Below are positions 47,379 through 58,083 of a stretch of DNA of 64,000 bases, piece after piece. Each line of letters begins with the position of its first letter. Position 1 is the stretch's first letter. Position numbers and translations under genes: made by a program. Source of the DNA: an uncultured Chlorobiaceae bacterium (GTDB lineage Bacteria; Bacteroidota; Chlorobiia; Chlorobiales; Chlorobiaceae); the NCBI GenBank assembly GCA_903920215.1, contig CAIXLG010000018.1:1-64000 (forward strand), read 5' to 3'. A model generated the notes under the pieces. The model ran no database searches. It saw nothing but the letters and a program-made list of their open reading frames with translations, and was not told where the DNA came from.

Positions 47379-49817
47379 TTAACCCTTTTCTCTGTTTTTC
47401 CAGCAGTTACTGTTCCCCCACGTAACTGCTCCCGCATTGAGGGCTTTTCCATTGTCCCAATATCCTGAGCAAACCACATAGTTTCCATTCGTCAGGGCAG
47501 TCACGTTATTTGAGTTAGCGTCACTGGTTCCTATGATGTCACTTTTAGTTGAGCCAATCAAACTATTGACGGCAGAAACAGCTCCTGTTGTCCCTCCGAG
47601 CCCGTCGCCCCATGTAACTGCTCCGGCATCAATAACAATGGTATTGTCAGCATTGACTTTATCCCAAGTTCCCGAACTGACCACATAGTTTCCATTCGTC
47701 AAAACTGTGACATTAGTGCCAATAGCATCATTCGGGGATGAGCCGACCAAACTGTTGACATCGGATATTGTGCCCGTCAATCGACTGCCGGCTGTTGCAC
47801 CATCACCCCACGAGGCAGCGCCGGTGTTGCTGTTCCAGTGAGGAGAGCTTACAACGTAGTTCCCGTTCGTTAACACTGTTATTGCGCTTCCTACACAATC
47901 ATTTGCCGAGGAGCCTACCAGACTGTTTATTGCCGACACATTTCCGCTGATACCTGTGGAGCCACCAATCCATGTTACTGCCCCAGCGTTTGCTTGTCCA
48001 GAGTTGCTCCAGTTTTGTGTTGAGGCGACAGCATTGATATTCCCGGCAAGGGTTGTTACATTATACCCAACCATATCATGAGCCGTTGAGCCAGTCAGCA
48101 TAGAGAGCAATGTCCCATCCGGCTTGTAGAGGCGGACAGCCCCGGCATCAGTGGCAACAAAATCATCTGATGGACTGGAAACAATAATATTGCCGTTTGC
48201 CAGTTCGATTATTTTTCCGGAGCCATGCTGGTTGCCACTCATGGGATTGGCATCAAGCAATGGAATAAGGGCGAAGGTTTGAGCAGTTGGATTAGTCTCA
48301 ATGGTTATGTTTCGAGGGTCAAGCAGCAGTAGGCCGTTTTCGCCTTTGGGAGAGGCTGTGACGACATTTCCATCAAAAGAAAGCTTGTCATGGCTTGAAA
48401 CCTCTACTTTGCCGCCGTTTCCGTAGTTAATTCCACCTTCAGCCTCGATAGTGCCTGAAAATGAGGTGGACTGGTTCGACCAGAGCACTACCGTACCTCC
48501 GTTGCCCTTCGCGAGTGCATTGGTGGTCAACTTGCTGCTTGATGTTATGAGTGTGCTTGCTGCGTTAGCAAGGGTATTATCATTGCCTTGCCATCCACCG
48601 CCTATTAAGATGCTGCCCCCCCCGTTTACTCCATCTGTCTTGACTTTCGTACCGGCAAGGATTGTTTCCGGTGCAGTGATGCGTATTTCTCCACCCTGGA
48701 ATGCACTCCCGCATGCACTCAATGTTCCGGAGAGGTAGATGCTTTTTCCAGCGCTGATGGAGACATATCCGCCATAGTCACCATCGGCAGAAATAGTGCT
48801 GGCTGCGGTTTGTTCCATGCTCCCGGTAGCATGTATGAGGATATTGCCGCTCTCCCAGGAACCTGCATCAATAAGATTATTAGCGCTGACCTTGATTTCC
48901 TCAGTGATTAGTTTGCCGGTGTTGATCATCGCTCCGGCAGCGCTTGCATCAATCTTGTTTCCTGCCTCGATAATTCCGCTGTTGATAATGGTGCCGGATT
49001 CTATTACGACGTTGCCATTTTTTTCAGTGATAGAGCCAGCTCTTACTTTGCCACTGTTGTTGACTACTGTGGAAAGCAGTGCATCGGCTGCTGTTGCAGT
49101 CATCACTACGTTGCCACCATTGGCCTCAATGATGCCGCTGTTTTTTATCTGGGCGTTGTAGGTCGCCTCGTCTACCTTTATTGCAACAAGTCCATAAAGA
49201 TCCATGTTGAGTGTGATTCCTTGCCCGACAGCTAACCCGGCCAAACCTTTCGACGTTATCATGCTTCCTGAATTCTCGACAGAGCTGCCGAGAAGTGCTG
49301 CGAAGCCGGCACTAATGTTGCCCTGATTGATTACTGAGGCGGCAGGGCCGGTTTTAATAAACGTGTATTTTTCTGAGAGGAAATCGCTGTCCCTTATTCC
49401 GAGAGTTGATGCAACCAGTCCTCCAGCGTTTATCGAGGATCCTGGTGCAAAAAGCACCCCGGCAGAGTTAATCAGAAAGAGTTGTCCGTTGGCCGTGAGT
49501 GACCCGAAAATTTCTGAAGGATTGTTGCCCAAGACCCGATTGAGCAGTATCGATTGGCTTGTTGGTTGGGTAATGTTGACCGATTCACCTTTACCGATAT
49601 TGAAAGAGTCCCAGTTGAGGATGGCCCGGTTGCTTCCCTGAACGATATGCATTTCGGCAGACGATGGAATGCTGATAGTGGCTTTTCCAGCTGCCGTTTG
49701 ACCATTGATGGGTAATGCATGAGTTTTGCCCGCCAGAAGGACTATGAGTGTCACGACGGAAGTGGTAAGCCAGTTGTTCCTGACCATGTTCCAGCAAAAG
49801 TGATACGCTGTGTTCAT
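47379..49817 (-). CDS. Filamentous-haemagglutinin-type secreted protein (TPS/FHA N-terminal domain), C-terminally truncated
   Basis: 'INGQTAAGKATISIPSSAEMHIVQGSNRAILNWDSFNIGKGESVNITQPTSQSILLNRVLGNNPSEIFGSLTANGQLFLINSAGVLFAPGSSINAGGLVAST'; C-terminal 'VTVLTNGNYVVSS' repeats end abruptly. Confidence 0.88.
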   Translation of the reverse strand: MNTAYHFCWNMVRNNWLTTSVVTLIVLLAGKTHALPINGQTAAGKATISIPSSAEMHIVQGSNRAILNWDSFNIGKGESVNITQPTSQSILLNRVLGNNPSEIFGSLTANGQLFLINSAGVLFAPGSSINAGGLVASTLGIRDSDFLSEKYTFIKTGPAASVINQGNISAGFAALLGSSVENSGSMITSKGLAGLAVGQGITLNMDLYGLVAIKVDEATYNAQIKNSGIIEANGGNVVMTATAADALLSTVVNNSGKVRAGSITEKNGNVVIESGTIINSGIIEAGNKIDASAAGAMINTGKLITEEIKVSANNLIDAGSWESGNILIHATGSMEQTAASTISADGDYGGYVSISAGKSIYLSGTLSACGSAFQGGEIRITAPETILAGTKVKTDGVNGGGSILIGGGWQGNDNTLANAASTLITSSSKLTTNALAKGNGGTVVLWSNQSTSFSGTIEAEGGINYGNGGKVEVSSHDKLSFDGNVVTASPKGENGLLLLDPRNITIETNPTAQTFALIPLLDANPMSGNQHGSGKIIELANGNIIVSSPSDDFVATDAGAVRLYKPDGTLLSMLTGSTAHDMVGYNVTTLAGNINAVASTQNWSNSGQANAGAVTWIGGSTGISGNVSAINSLVGSSANDCVGSAITVLTNGNYVVSSPHWNSNTGAASWGDGATAGSRLTGTISDVNSLVGSSPNDAIGTNVTVLTNGNYVVSSGTWDKVNADNTIVIDAGAVTWGDGLGGTTGAVSAVNSLIGSTKSDIIGTSDANSNNVTALTNGNYVVCSGYWDNGKALNAGAVTWGNSNCWKNREKG

Positions 49818-50116
49818 TGAAATGACGGTTTAGATTCCCCTCTGACTTTATGGCGTAATGGTCTAACATATTTCATCAGCTTCAGGCTTTATAGCGTTCG
49901 CCATAAGAAATCGAACTACTTTTATTATGCGACATTATTTACATCATAAATACATATTATTTACGTAACCGCAAAGAAAAGTTTGTAGCATTATTCCTAT
50001 GTATGACGAGTGCAATTTGCAATTGTGGTTCAGGAGGGAGGGGGAGCATCACATGAGGGCGTTTTTCAAAAATTCGTTAGTTTTGCAGATGACCAGTTAA
50101 AGAAGCTTTATTCTTA

Positions 50117-50998
50117 TTGCTGTTCAGCGAGAGTGTTCTTATTTCCGGGATTTTATCAGTGCGGTTCGGAGCCGTTTTTATACCTATGGGGATAGATATC
50201 AAGAATATCTGGTCAATGATGACGAGTGAGACTGCCCGTGAATGTCTCCACGATCCTGATATCAGGATTTTTCTTGAGCAGCATATTACAAACCACGATG
50301 ATTTTAGTTCATCTTTGGCCATGCTCCTCTCCGTTAAGCTTGGGTCAAAGCATTTTCCCCCACTGGTGCTACAGGGTTTATTTGAAGATTTTTACCGTCA
50401 GTTTCCTAAGGCTGTTGAGTATGCCGTTTATGATCTGGTTGCAACCAAAGAGCGTGATCCTGCTGCTGTTCACTATTTCGAAATTATGCTTTTCATGAAA
50501 GGCTATCAGGCCTTACAGGCTTATCGGCTTTCACATTGGCTCTGGGGAAAAGGGCGCAAAACAATGGCTTATTTTATCCAGAACTGCATGTCGGAGGTTT
50601 TTGCTGTTGATATTCATCCTGCAGCGGTTATTGGAAAGGGTATTTTACTTGATCATGCGACCAGCCTTGTGATTGGTGAAACGGCTGTGGTGGAAGATAA
50701 TGTTTCGATTCTGCATGAGGTGACGCTTGGTGGAACAGGCAAGGATACCGGTGATCGTCATCCGAAAGTGAGAAAGTCAGTGATGATTGGTGCCGGAGCA
50801 AAAATTCTTGGCAATGTCGAGATAGGTGAAGGAGCGAAGGTTGGAGCAGGAAGTGTTGTCCTTGACGATGTTCCTCCTCATTACACGGTTGTCGGAGTTC
50901 CGGCCCAGATTGTTGGTAAAACTGAGGTGCAGGAGCCTTCTCTTGAAATGAACCAACAAGTGGTCACTACCGAAAAAGAAGGCCAGACGAAGGGTTAG
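50117..50998 (+). CDS. cysE: Serine O-acetyltransferase (start probably MGIDIKNIW, ~50186)
   Basis: 'YQALQAYRLSHWLWGKGRKTMAYFIQNCMSEVFAVDIHPAAVIGKGILLDHATSLVIGETAVVEDNVSILHEVTLGGTGK'. Confidence 0.95.
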   Translation: MLFSESVLISGILSVRFGAVFIPMGIDIKNIWSMMTSETARECLHDPDIRIFLEQHITNHDDFSSSLAMLLSVKLGSKHFPPLVLQGLFEDFYRQFPKAVEYAVYDLVATKERDPAAVHYFEIMLFMKGYQALQAYRLSHWLWGKGRKTMAYFIQNCMSEVFAVDIHPAAVIGKGILLDHATSLVIGETAVVEDNVSILHEVTLGGTGKDTGDRHPKVRKSVMIGAGAKILGNVEIGEGAKVGAGSVVLDDVPPHYTVVGVPAQIVGKTEVQEPSLEMNQQVVTTEKEGQTKG

Positions 50999-52188
50999 GT
51001 ACGAAAGGTATTGCGGATGTTCTCCCGATAAAGGTTCAGTCTTTGCAGTATTTCATCCAGATGATCGCCACCGAGCTTTTCAAGGAGTGCATTGGCAATT
51101 ACAGGGGCGACTACGGCTTCGGCGACCACACCGGCTGCCGGAACTGCACATGTGTCGCTCCTTTCGAAACGTGAAAGAGTCGGCTGCAGTGTTTCAACGT
51201 CAAACGACAGCAGGGGAGAGACCAGTGAGGAAATCGGTTTCATAGCTGCCCGAAGATGAATGATCTGTCCGCTCGACATGCTCCCTTCGAGTCCGCCAGC
51301 CCTGTTGGTTTTTCTTGTAACGCCATTTTCCTTGTCAAGGAGGAATTCATCGTGTCCCTGTGAGCCCGGTTTTCTTGCATTCTCAAAGGCGCTCCCTATT
51401 TCAACCCCCTTGATGGCCTGAATGGAAATGATTGCAGCTGCAAGAGCGGCATCAAGCCGGCGATCGTGTTGCACATAGCTGCCGAAGCCAAGAGGTACCC
51501 CTGTGACAAATATTTCAATGATCCCCCCAAGAGTGTCTCCATTTTCTTTCGCTGCATCAATAGCTGCAAGAGCTGCTGCTTCGGTAGTTTTTTCAAGCAT
51601 GCGTACAGGCGAAAGGTCGGCCTGTTTTGAAACAGCTTCAGCTCCCTGGCTGAGAAGCTCAGCAAGTCGAAGATCGGGAGCTGCTTCTGCTGCTGGCCCG
51701 ATAGCCGATATGTAGCTGCCGATTTCAATACCTAGTGCTTTGAGAAACACTTTAGAGAGTGTTCCTGCTGCCACCCGTGCGGCAGTTTCTCGAGCAGAAG
51801 AGCGCTCGATAACAGGACGAATATCGTCAAAGCCGAACTTTATCCGTCCAGCCAGGTCAGCATGGCCTGGTCTCGGGATGCTGATTTTTGCGATTTCCGC
51901 ATCAGGTTTTTCAAACTGGGCCATGGTGGTTGTCCAGTTTTCCCAATCACGGTTATTAATGACCAGTCCGATTGGTGACCCGATTGTTTTTCCAAAGCGG
52001 ATACCGGAGAGGACTTCAGCCTTGTCTGTCTCTATTTTCATGCGGCCTCCCCGACCATGTCCTTGCTGGCGGCGGGCTAATTGGGTATTGATCTCATCGG
52101 AGTTTATGGGAACTCCAGCCGGCATGCCTTCCACAATTGCCGAAAGTGCCGGACCATGTGACTCGCCTGCAGTAAAGTATCGTATCAT
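50995..52188 (-). CDS. aroC: Chorismate synthase
   Basis: 'MIRYFTAGESHGPALSAIVEGMPAGVPI', 'RRQQGHGRGGRMKIETDKAEVLSGIRFGKTIGSPI', 'RPGHADLAGRIKF'. Confidence 0.97.
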   Translation of the reverse strand: MIRYFTAGESHGPALSAIVEGMPAGVPINSDEINTQLARRQQGHGRGGRMKIETDKAEVLSGIRFGKTIGSPIGLVINNRDWENWTTTMAQFEKPDAEIAKISIPRPGHADLAGRIKFGFDDIRPVIERSSARETAARVAAGTLSKVFLKALGIEIGSYISAIGPAAEAAPDLRLAELLSQGAEAVSKQADLSPVRMLEKTTEAAALAAIDAAKENGDTLGGIIEIFVTGVPLGFGSYVQHDRRLDAALAAAIISIQAIKGVEIGSAFENARKPGSQGHDEFLLDKENGVTRKTNRAGGLEGSMSSGQIIHLRAAMKPISSLVSPLLSFDVETLQPTLSRFERSDTCAVPAAGVVAEAVVAPVIANALLEKLGGDHLDEILQRLNLYRENIRNTFRT

Positions 52189-52206
52189 GGCTATAAACAG
52201 TAAAAT

Positions 52207-52243
52207 GCCCGGCTGTGTCCTAAATGTACAGCCGGGCTTTTTA
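52207..52243. terminator. Hairpin in hemB-aroC intergenic region
   Basis: GCCCGGCTGT-gtcctaaatgt-ACAGCCGGGC followed by TTTTT on + strand (ATTTTA on - strand). Confidence 0.6.
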
Positions 52244-52270
52244 AATGGGTTAATCTTATTTCAAAGAGGT

Positions 52271-53278
<1,008 letters not shown>

Positions 53279-53518
53279 TTAAAAAGCCAAAAATACGAAA
53301 ATCCCGAAACTTCCGGAACTATTCCCTGCAAATATCATCAATCGTTTTCCCAGTTTTCTATAAAGGCATTTGTCTGCATTATTGCCCTTCGTTTTTTTTA
53401 TGCATTAGAGTTACAGATGGGAAAAAGGAGGGAATAACAGCCTTAAACAAGGAGCGGCTTTGACTGTAATATTTTCTATTAAAGGTATATTATAACAATA
53501 ACAGTAACAGTATCCCTA

Positions 53519-53536
53519 ATATACACTTAGGTATAT
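53519..53536. promoter_or_regulatory. Inverted repeat ATATAC-acttag-GTATAT upstream of the AfsA-like operon
   Basis: Perfect 6-bp arms; extra GGTATAT half-site at 53484-53490. Confidence 0.4.
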
Positions 53537-53611
53537 CTTCCCTAAAAAAAATGATGCCTTCATGTATAAGGTTGCTGCTTTTGAAAGAAACAGTTCATTT
53601 TTAAATCATTA

Positions 53612-54616
53612 TTGGAGTTTACTATGTTAAAACCATCAGTTAGTCGCTCTCTTATCCACCAGTTAAGAACAACCTTTCAGTCATCGCCAATAAGTCGTCT
53701 GCCAATACAGAGAACGTTCAGACGATCTAAAAAAGATGACAGTGTTCTTACACTCAATCCTGGCAGAAAGCCTTTTACGCTGCTTTTCGCCGGTGATACA
53801 CTTCCTTCTCAGGACAGCGTTTTGCAGACAGTAAGTGTTTCCTCATTTGAAGAGGCTACCCGTTTTCTTTATCTGCTCTGCAATACATGTGAACTTTATA
53901 TTTCCCCCGAATATTGCAGGTTGAATCCCGAGGTATACTCAGAGGCAAAAGCACTCTCTTATTCTGCGTTTAAGACAGAAACTTCTTTTGATATGGAGAC
54001 AGCTGCCGCTTTAATGCGCAAACTGCCTTTTGATCTTAAAAGCCTGTTGAAGAGTCCTCTTGCCATAACACCGGATGATGTTCTGCCATGCTCGATTGAT
54101 AAAAAATTTGTACATAAAAAAAGTGATTCCAATGTGCTGATTTCAGAGTTTTATTCCGCAGGTAACCTCCTCTATTTCAATATGTTCAACGATACAGAAG
54201 AGCTGACCTTCGATCATGCTTCAGACCATATTCAGGGGATGCTGATACTTGAAGCACTCCGACAGGCTGCTGTCGCAATTACACATATTTTGGGGTTATC
54301 TTTAGAAGGAAAACTTGCACTTTTAAGCTATAATACAAATTTTTTTCATTATCTTGAGCGCGATTCCCCCATTGTAATCCGAGCATACGGTAGTTTTTCA
54401 GCAGATAAAACAGGTGATGACAGTGACGTCACTGTCTTTCTTCAGGTCATGCAATGCGGCAAAGTGTGCGCTGAAGCAGAGCTGAAAGCGTTCGCCTTTA
54501 TGAGTAACCACCGTTACCTGCAACAGAAAGAGCGGATTGAAAAAATATCATCAAGATGCAAAATGCAGTTTGAAGCAAAAGTCAGCAGAATTCTTGAAGC
54601 GGAGCCATTACTATGA
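53612..54616 (+). CDS. AfsA/ScbA-like hotdog-fold protein (putative signal-molecule synthase)
   Basis: 'DKKFVHKKSDSNVLISEFYSAGNLLYFNMF...HIQGMLILEALRQAAVAITHILG' matches the A-factor biosynthesis hotdog pattern (VHK..., E-A-x-RQA...H); start probably MLKPSVSRS (53624). Confidence 0.65.
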   Translation: MEFTMLKPSVSRSLIHQLRTTFQSSPISRLPIQRTFRRSKKDDSVLTLNPGRKPFTLLFAGDTLPSQDSVLQTVSVSSFEEATRFLYLLCNTCELYISPEYCRLNPEVYSEAKALSYSAFKTETSFDMETAAALMRKLPFDLKSLLKSPLAITPDDVLPCSIDKKFVHKKSDSNVLISEFYSAGNLLYFNMFNDTEELTFDHASDHIQGMLILEALRQAAVAITHILGLSLEGKLALLSYNTNFFHYLERDSPIVIRAYGSFSADKTGDDSDVTVFLQVMQCGKVCAEAELKAFAFMSNHRYLQQKERIEKISSRCKMQFEAKVSRILEAEPLL

Positions 54617-55929
54617 TGCGTGTAGCAGTCATCGGTGGCGGGATATCAGGGATCGCTTCGGCATATTACCTTTCGCAGCGAAATATTGAAGTGGATCTCT
54701 ATGAATCTGAAGACCGGATCGGCGGAAGGATCGGAAGTGAACAGCTTCAGGGTCGTTGGCTTGATTTCGGAGGTAAAAATATCGGTAAAAATTACCGGCT
54801 GTTTCGCGATTTTGTAAGTGCATGCGGAGTTAATGATTATGAGTATTTTGGTTTTAATACATCACAAATTATTAGTGGTCGTGTTGTCCGAATCAACAAG
54901 GAGGGAGCCAAACTTCTTAATATCCTGCGGCTTGTCGGTATGTGTGGATTTGACGGTATAAGGAAGCTTTATCCTCATGTTCGGGCAATTCTGAAGGATC
55001 GAAGCCAGGGAGTGCTCAACAGCGATTATTTCAACACTCTTTCTGAACAGTATGATCACCTCTCCCTTGCCGGCTATTTGAAAGAGCCCTGTTTAGGTCA
55101 TGTCGTCAGGCCGGTTACGGTTCGCATGAATGGTGCAGAGCCGGATGAATGCTATCTCGGAAATTTTGGCTCAAATCTTGCGCTTGTCATTGATAGTTAT
55201 GAGCAGTTGAAAAAAGGGATGCATGGAATGCTTGATGCGTTCCAACTCTTAGCAGGAGCCGGTTTGATCAGAATTCTTGCAGGACATAGGGTTACCTCAG
55301 TTTCAAGCGATCCTGTTATAGGTTCTATCAAGATAAATTTCATGAAAGGGGGTGTTTCTGACGCAGCAGTATATGATAAGGTTATTTCAGCATTGCCCGC
55401 TGTCAGGTTAAGTGTTTTGCTTGATGATGTTCTTCCTGATGCTTCAGAGCTGCTCCGGCAAGTCAGGTATTACCCTGTAGCAGTAGCCATTGTGAAGTAT
55501 CGCCATGATGTTTTTCAGCAGACCCAGCGGGCGATGGTGTTCGATCACTCATTTCCCTTGAGCAATGCCGGTGCTTATGGTATCAATGATCTCAATCTTG
55601 TTCGTTATACCTTCAGCGGGAGGGCCTCGAGATCTGTTATTTCGGAGTCTTCAGTTCCTGAAGAGGTTATAGCTCTTGGAGAGCGTATTGCTGGGTCATA
55701 TTTCACGATAAGCGACAATACCAGGGAGTCTTTCGCGTACCGGTATATTACCGAAGGGTTGTGCGCGTATTCTCCTGCCCATCACAACTTGCTTCTGGAG
55801 ATCGATAAAAAGCTTGAACCTTTTGCGGGTTTTGGAGCAACAGGTGATTACCGTCGGGGAGCATCTATTGAGGCATGTTTCAGGGCTGCAGGTGAGTGTG
55901 TCGATAAATTACTCGGGAGTGGACATTGA
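54613..55929 (+). CDS. FAD-dependent amine oxidase/protoporphyrinogen oxidase-like flavoprotein
   Basis: 'MRVAVIGGGISGIASAYYLSQRNIEVDLYESEDRIGGRIGS' and C-terminal 'FAGFGATGDYRRGASIEACFRAAGEC'; overlaps upstream gene by ATGA. Confidence 0.85.
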   Translation: MMRVAVIGGGISGIASAYYLSQRNIEVDLYESEDRIGGRIGSEQLQGRWLDFGGKNIGKNYRLFRDFVSACGVNDYEYFGFNTSQIISGRVVRINKEGAKLLNILRLVGMCGFDGIRKLYPHVRAILKDRSQGVLNSDYFNTLSEQYDHLSLAGYLKEPCLGHVVRPVTVRMNGAEPDECYLGNFGSNLALVIDSYEQLKKGMHGMLDAFQLLAGAGLIRILAGHRVTSVSSDPVIGSIKINFMKGGVSDAAVYDKVISALPAVRLSVLLDDVLPDASELLRQVRYYPVAVAIVKYRHDVFQQTQRAMVFDHSFPLSNAGAYGINDLNLVRYTFSGRASRSVISESSVPEEVIALGERIAGSYFTISDNTRESFAYRYITEGLCAYSPAHHNLLLEIDKKLEPFAGFGATGDYRRGASIEACFRAAGECVDKLLGSGH

Positions 55930-58010
55930 AGAGAATGTTAGCCTATATCCGGGAATGTATGAAGGAAGGTACACAGGTTACCCGCTTCAATACTCTTTCT
56001 GCAGCCGCACTTGGCGCACCGGCTCATTTCTTTTTTTATTTTACTTTCAAGTATGTATTTCATCTTCCTTATGAAAATTTTGTTCTTCGGCTTATAGCAA
56101 CGCTGCTCTGCCTTGCCATTATACTTAAAGATAAGCTGCCCGCTTTTGTCAAGTCCAATTTCCCCTGTTACTGGCACGGGTTTCTTATTTTTGTTCTGCC
56201 CTTTATTTTTACGGTCAATCTTATCATGAACAATTTTCATGAACTCTGGCTGTACTGGGAAATTTTCATGTTGTTTGTACTGATTGCATATGTTCCTAAC
56301 TGGCTGATGTTTCTTATGGATCTTGCTATCGGGGTTATCTGTGCAATTTTGTTTTATTTTCTTTCAGTTCCCCACGTTGAGCTTCATCCTGCGTTCAATA
56401 TACCTCTCTATAGCATAGTGCTCTCCTTTACCATCGTTGCTGGTTACTTGTTCAGCTACAGCAATCGTATGGGTATAAAAGCCTCAGAAAGGAACAATGC
56501 TCTTCATTCTCTTGCCGGGGGCATTGCTCATGAAATGCGTAATCCTCTGGGGCAGATACGACATAATCTTGATGCAATACAGCAGGAGATCCAGCGCTTC
56601 CAGCCCGAAAATAGTTTTCCCCTCATCTCTGCAAATAGTGTTGAAAAAATCCATCAAAGGGCTGCGCAAGGACAGATGGCAGTCAAGCGGGGGATCCAGA
56701 TTATTAATATGATTCTTGAAGAGGTCAAGGACGAAGATTCCATGAAAAATGACTTTTCATATTTTTCCATAATGGCTGTAACTCGCAAGGCAATTGATGA
56801 ATACAGCTATGAATCGAAGAAAGAGCATGAAAAGGTTTATTTTCAGGGTGGTGATGATTTTACGTTTCGAGGAGCTGAGAACATGTATATTTTTGTTCTC
56901 TTCAACCTGATATTGAACGCATTGTATTTTCTCCGTTCAAATCCTGAGGGGCGCATCGATATTCAATTACAGCGTGGTGAACAGAGTAACAGAGTCGTTA
57001 TCAGGGATAATGGTCCGGGCATTTCAAAGGAAAATCTTGGCAAAATTTTTGAGCCATTTTTTACCTCAGGAAAGAAAGGAGGTACGGGCCTTGGTCTTTC
57101 CTTCTGCAAGCGGGTTATGCACTCTTTCAAGGGAGATATCATATGCAATTCAGAGTATGGAAAGTTCACTGAATTTATTTTGAGTTTTCCCGTGCTGAGT
57201 GTGTCCGAAATCGCTGCCTGTGAAGTACAGCTTTGCGCTGAAAATAGAGAATTCTTTTCAGGGAAGAAGCTTTTGCTTGTTGATGAAGACCCGGAGAATC
57301 TTTTATTGATTCGCCGTTTACTTATTCCTTTTGGTGTTGAAATAGATAACGCTTCCTGCATAAGTGAGGTGATGACGATGACAGGTTCAGGCCGATATCA
57401 TCTTCTTCTCGGAAACCTTGACTTACCGGACTTTGATGCTTATGAGCTTGCTTACAGGATCAGGGAGAGCGGAAACGTTATGCCTATTGTCGGATATACA
57501 AAGGAGCCTTTCTTTATGGTGAGTTCGAGGGTTGAACAGTCTGGCATTCAAGGACTGCTTTCAATGCCTCTGATTCTTTCTGAGGTTTTGCAGGTACTGA
57601 CTACCTCGCTTAAAGCAACACTTGATATCTTCAAGGGTTCCTGTACCGGTAAAGTTGTACTTATTGTGGATGATTCGGCAGTCAACCTTCTTTTCGTAAA
57701 AAGTATACTGCAGCAGCTTGACTTAACGGTGATGGAAGCATCAAACGGAGAAGAGGCACTCGACATTTTGAATAACCATCATTGTGACCTGATGCTTACA
57801 GATATTCAAATGTCGGTTCTGGATGGCCTTGAAGTGACTAAACGCATTCGTTCAGAAAAAAGTAACTATAGAAATATTCCCATCATAGGTCTGAGTGGCG
57901 ATTCAAGTCAAGAAACTGTTTTGAAGGCGAAGCATTTCGGCATGAATGATTACCTCGTAAAACCTTTCGACAATATGCTTCTATTAAGGAAAGTTGTCTC
58001 TTTGCTTTAA
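55926..58010 (+). CDS. Hybrid histidine kinase, CqsS/LqsS-like membrane sensor, HisKA-HATPase-REC(degenerate)-REC
   Basis: Multi-TM N-terminus 'LPYENFVLRL...PFIFTVNLIMNNFHELWLYW'; H-box 'LAGGIAHEMRNPLGQIRHNL'; G-boxes 'DNGPGISKENLGKIFEPFFTSGKKGGTGLGLSFCKR'; REC2 'IVDDSAVNL...LMLTDIQMSVLDG...LVKPF'. Confidence 0.9.
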   Translation: MKRMLAYIRECMKEGTQVTRFNTLSAAALGAPAHFFFYFTFKYVFHLPYENFVLRLIATLLCLAIILKDKLPAFVKSNFPCYWHGFLIFVLPFIFTVNLIMNNFHELWLYWEIFMLFVLIAYVPNWLMFLMDLAIGVICAILFYFLSVPHVELHPAFNIPLYSIVLSFTIVAGYLFSYSNRMGIKASERNNALHSLAGGIAHEMRNPLGQIRHNLDAIQQEIQRFQPENSFPLISANSVEKIHQRAAQGQMAVKRGIQIINMILEEVKDEDSMKNDFSYFSIMAVTRKAIDEYSYESKKEHEKVYFQGGDDFTFRGAENMYIFVLFNLILNALYFLRSNPEGRIDIQLQRGEQSNRVVIRDNGPGISKENLGKIFEPFFTSGKKGGTGLGLSFCKRVMHSFKGDIICNSEYGKFTEFILSFPVLSVSEIAACEVQLCAENREFFSGKKLLLVDEDPENLLLIRRLLIPFGVEIDNASCISEVMTMTGSGRYHLLLGNLDLPDFDAYELAYRIRESGNVMPIVGYTKEPFFMVSSRVEQSGIQGLLSMPLILSEVLQVLTTSLKATLDIFKGSCTGKVVLIVDDSAVNLLFVKSILQQLDLTVMEASNGEEALDILNNHHCDLMLTDIQMSVLDGLEVTKRIRSEKSNYRNIPIIGLSGDSSQETVLKAKHFGMNDYLVKPFDNMLLLRKVVSLL

Positions 58011-58083
58011 ATTTTCTTGTTGTATTGCAACATCTGGTCTTGGTTATCTACCCTTCCCCCGAGAGCGAGTAAAACGGCGCCGG

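Noticed and set aside
47063-47379. tRNA gene as phage attachment site
   Set aside because: No tRNA cloverleaf recognised by eye here or elsewhere in the window
54613-55929. Protoporphyrinogen oxidase (hemG) assignment because of nearby hem genes
   Set aside because: FAD-binding motif fits many amine-oxidase-type flavoproteins; coupling to the AfsA-like gene and kinase argues for a pathway-specific role, so no hem symbol was given
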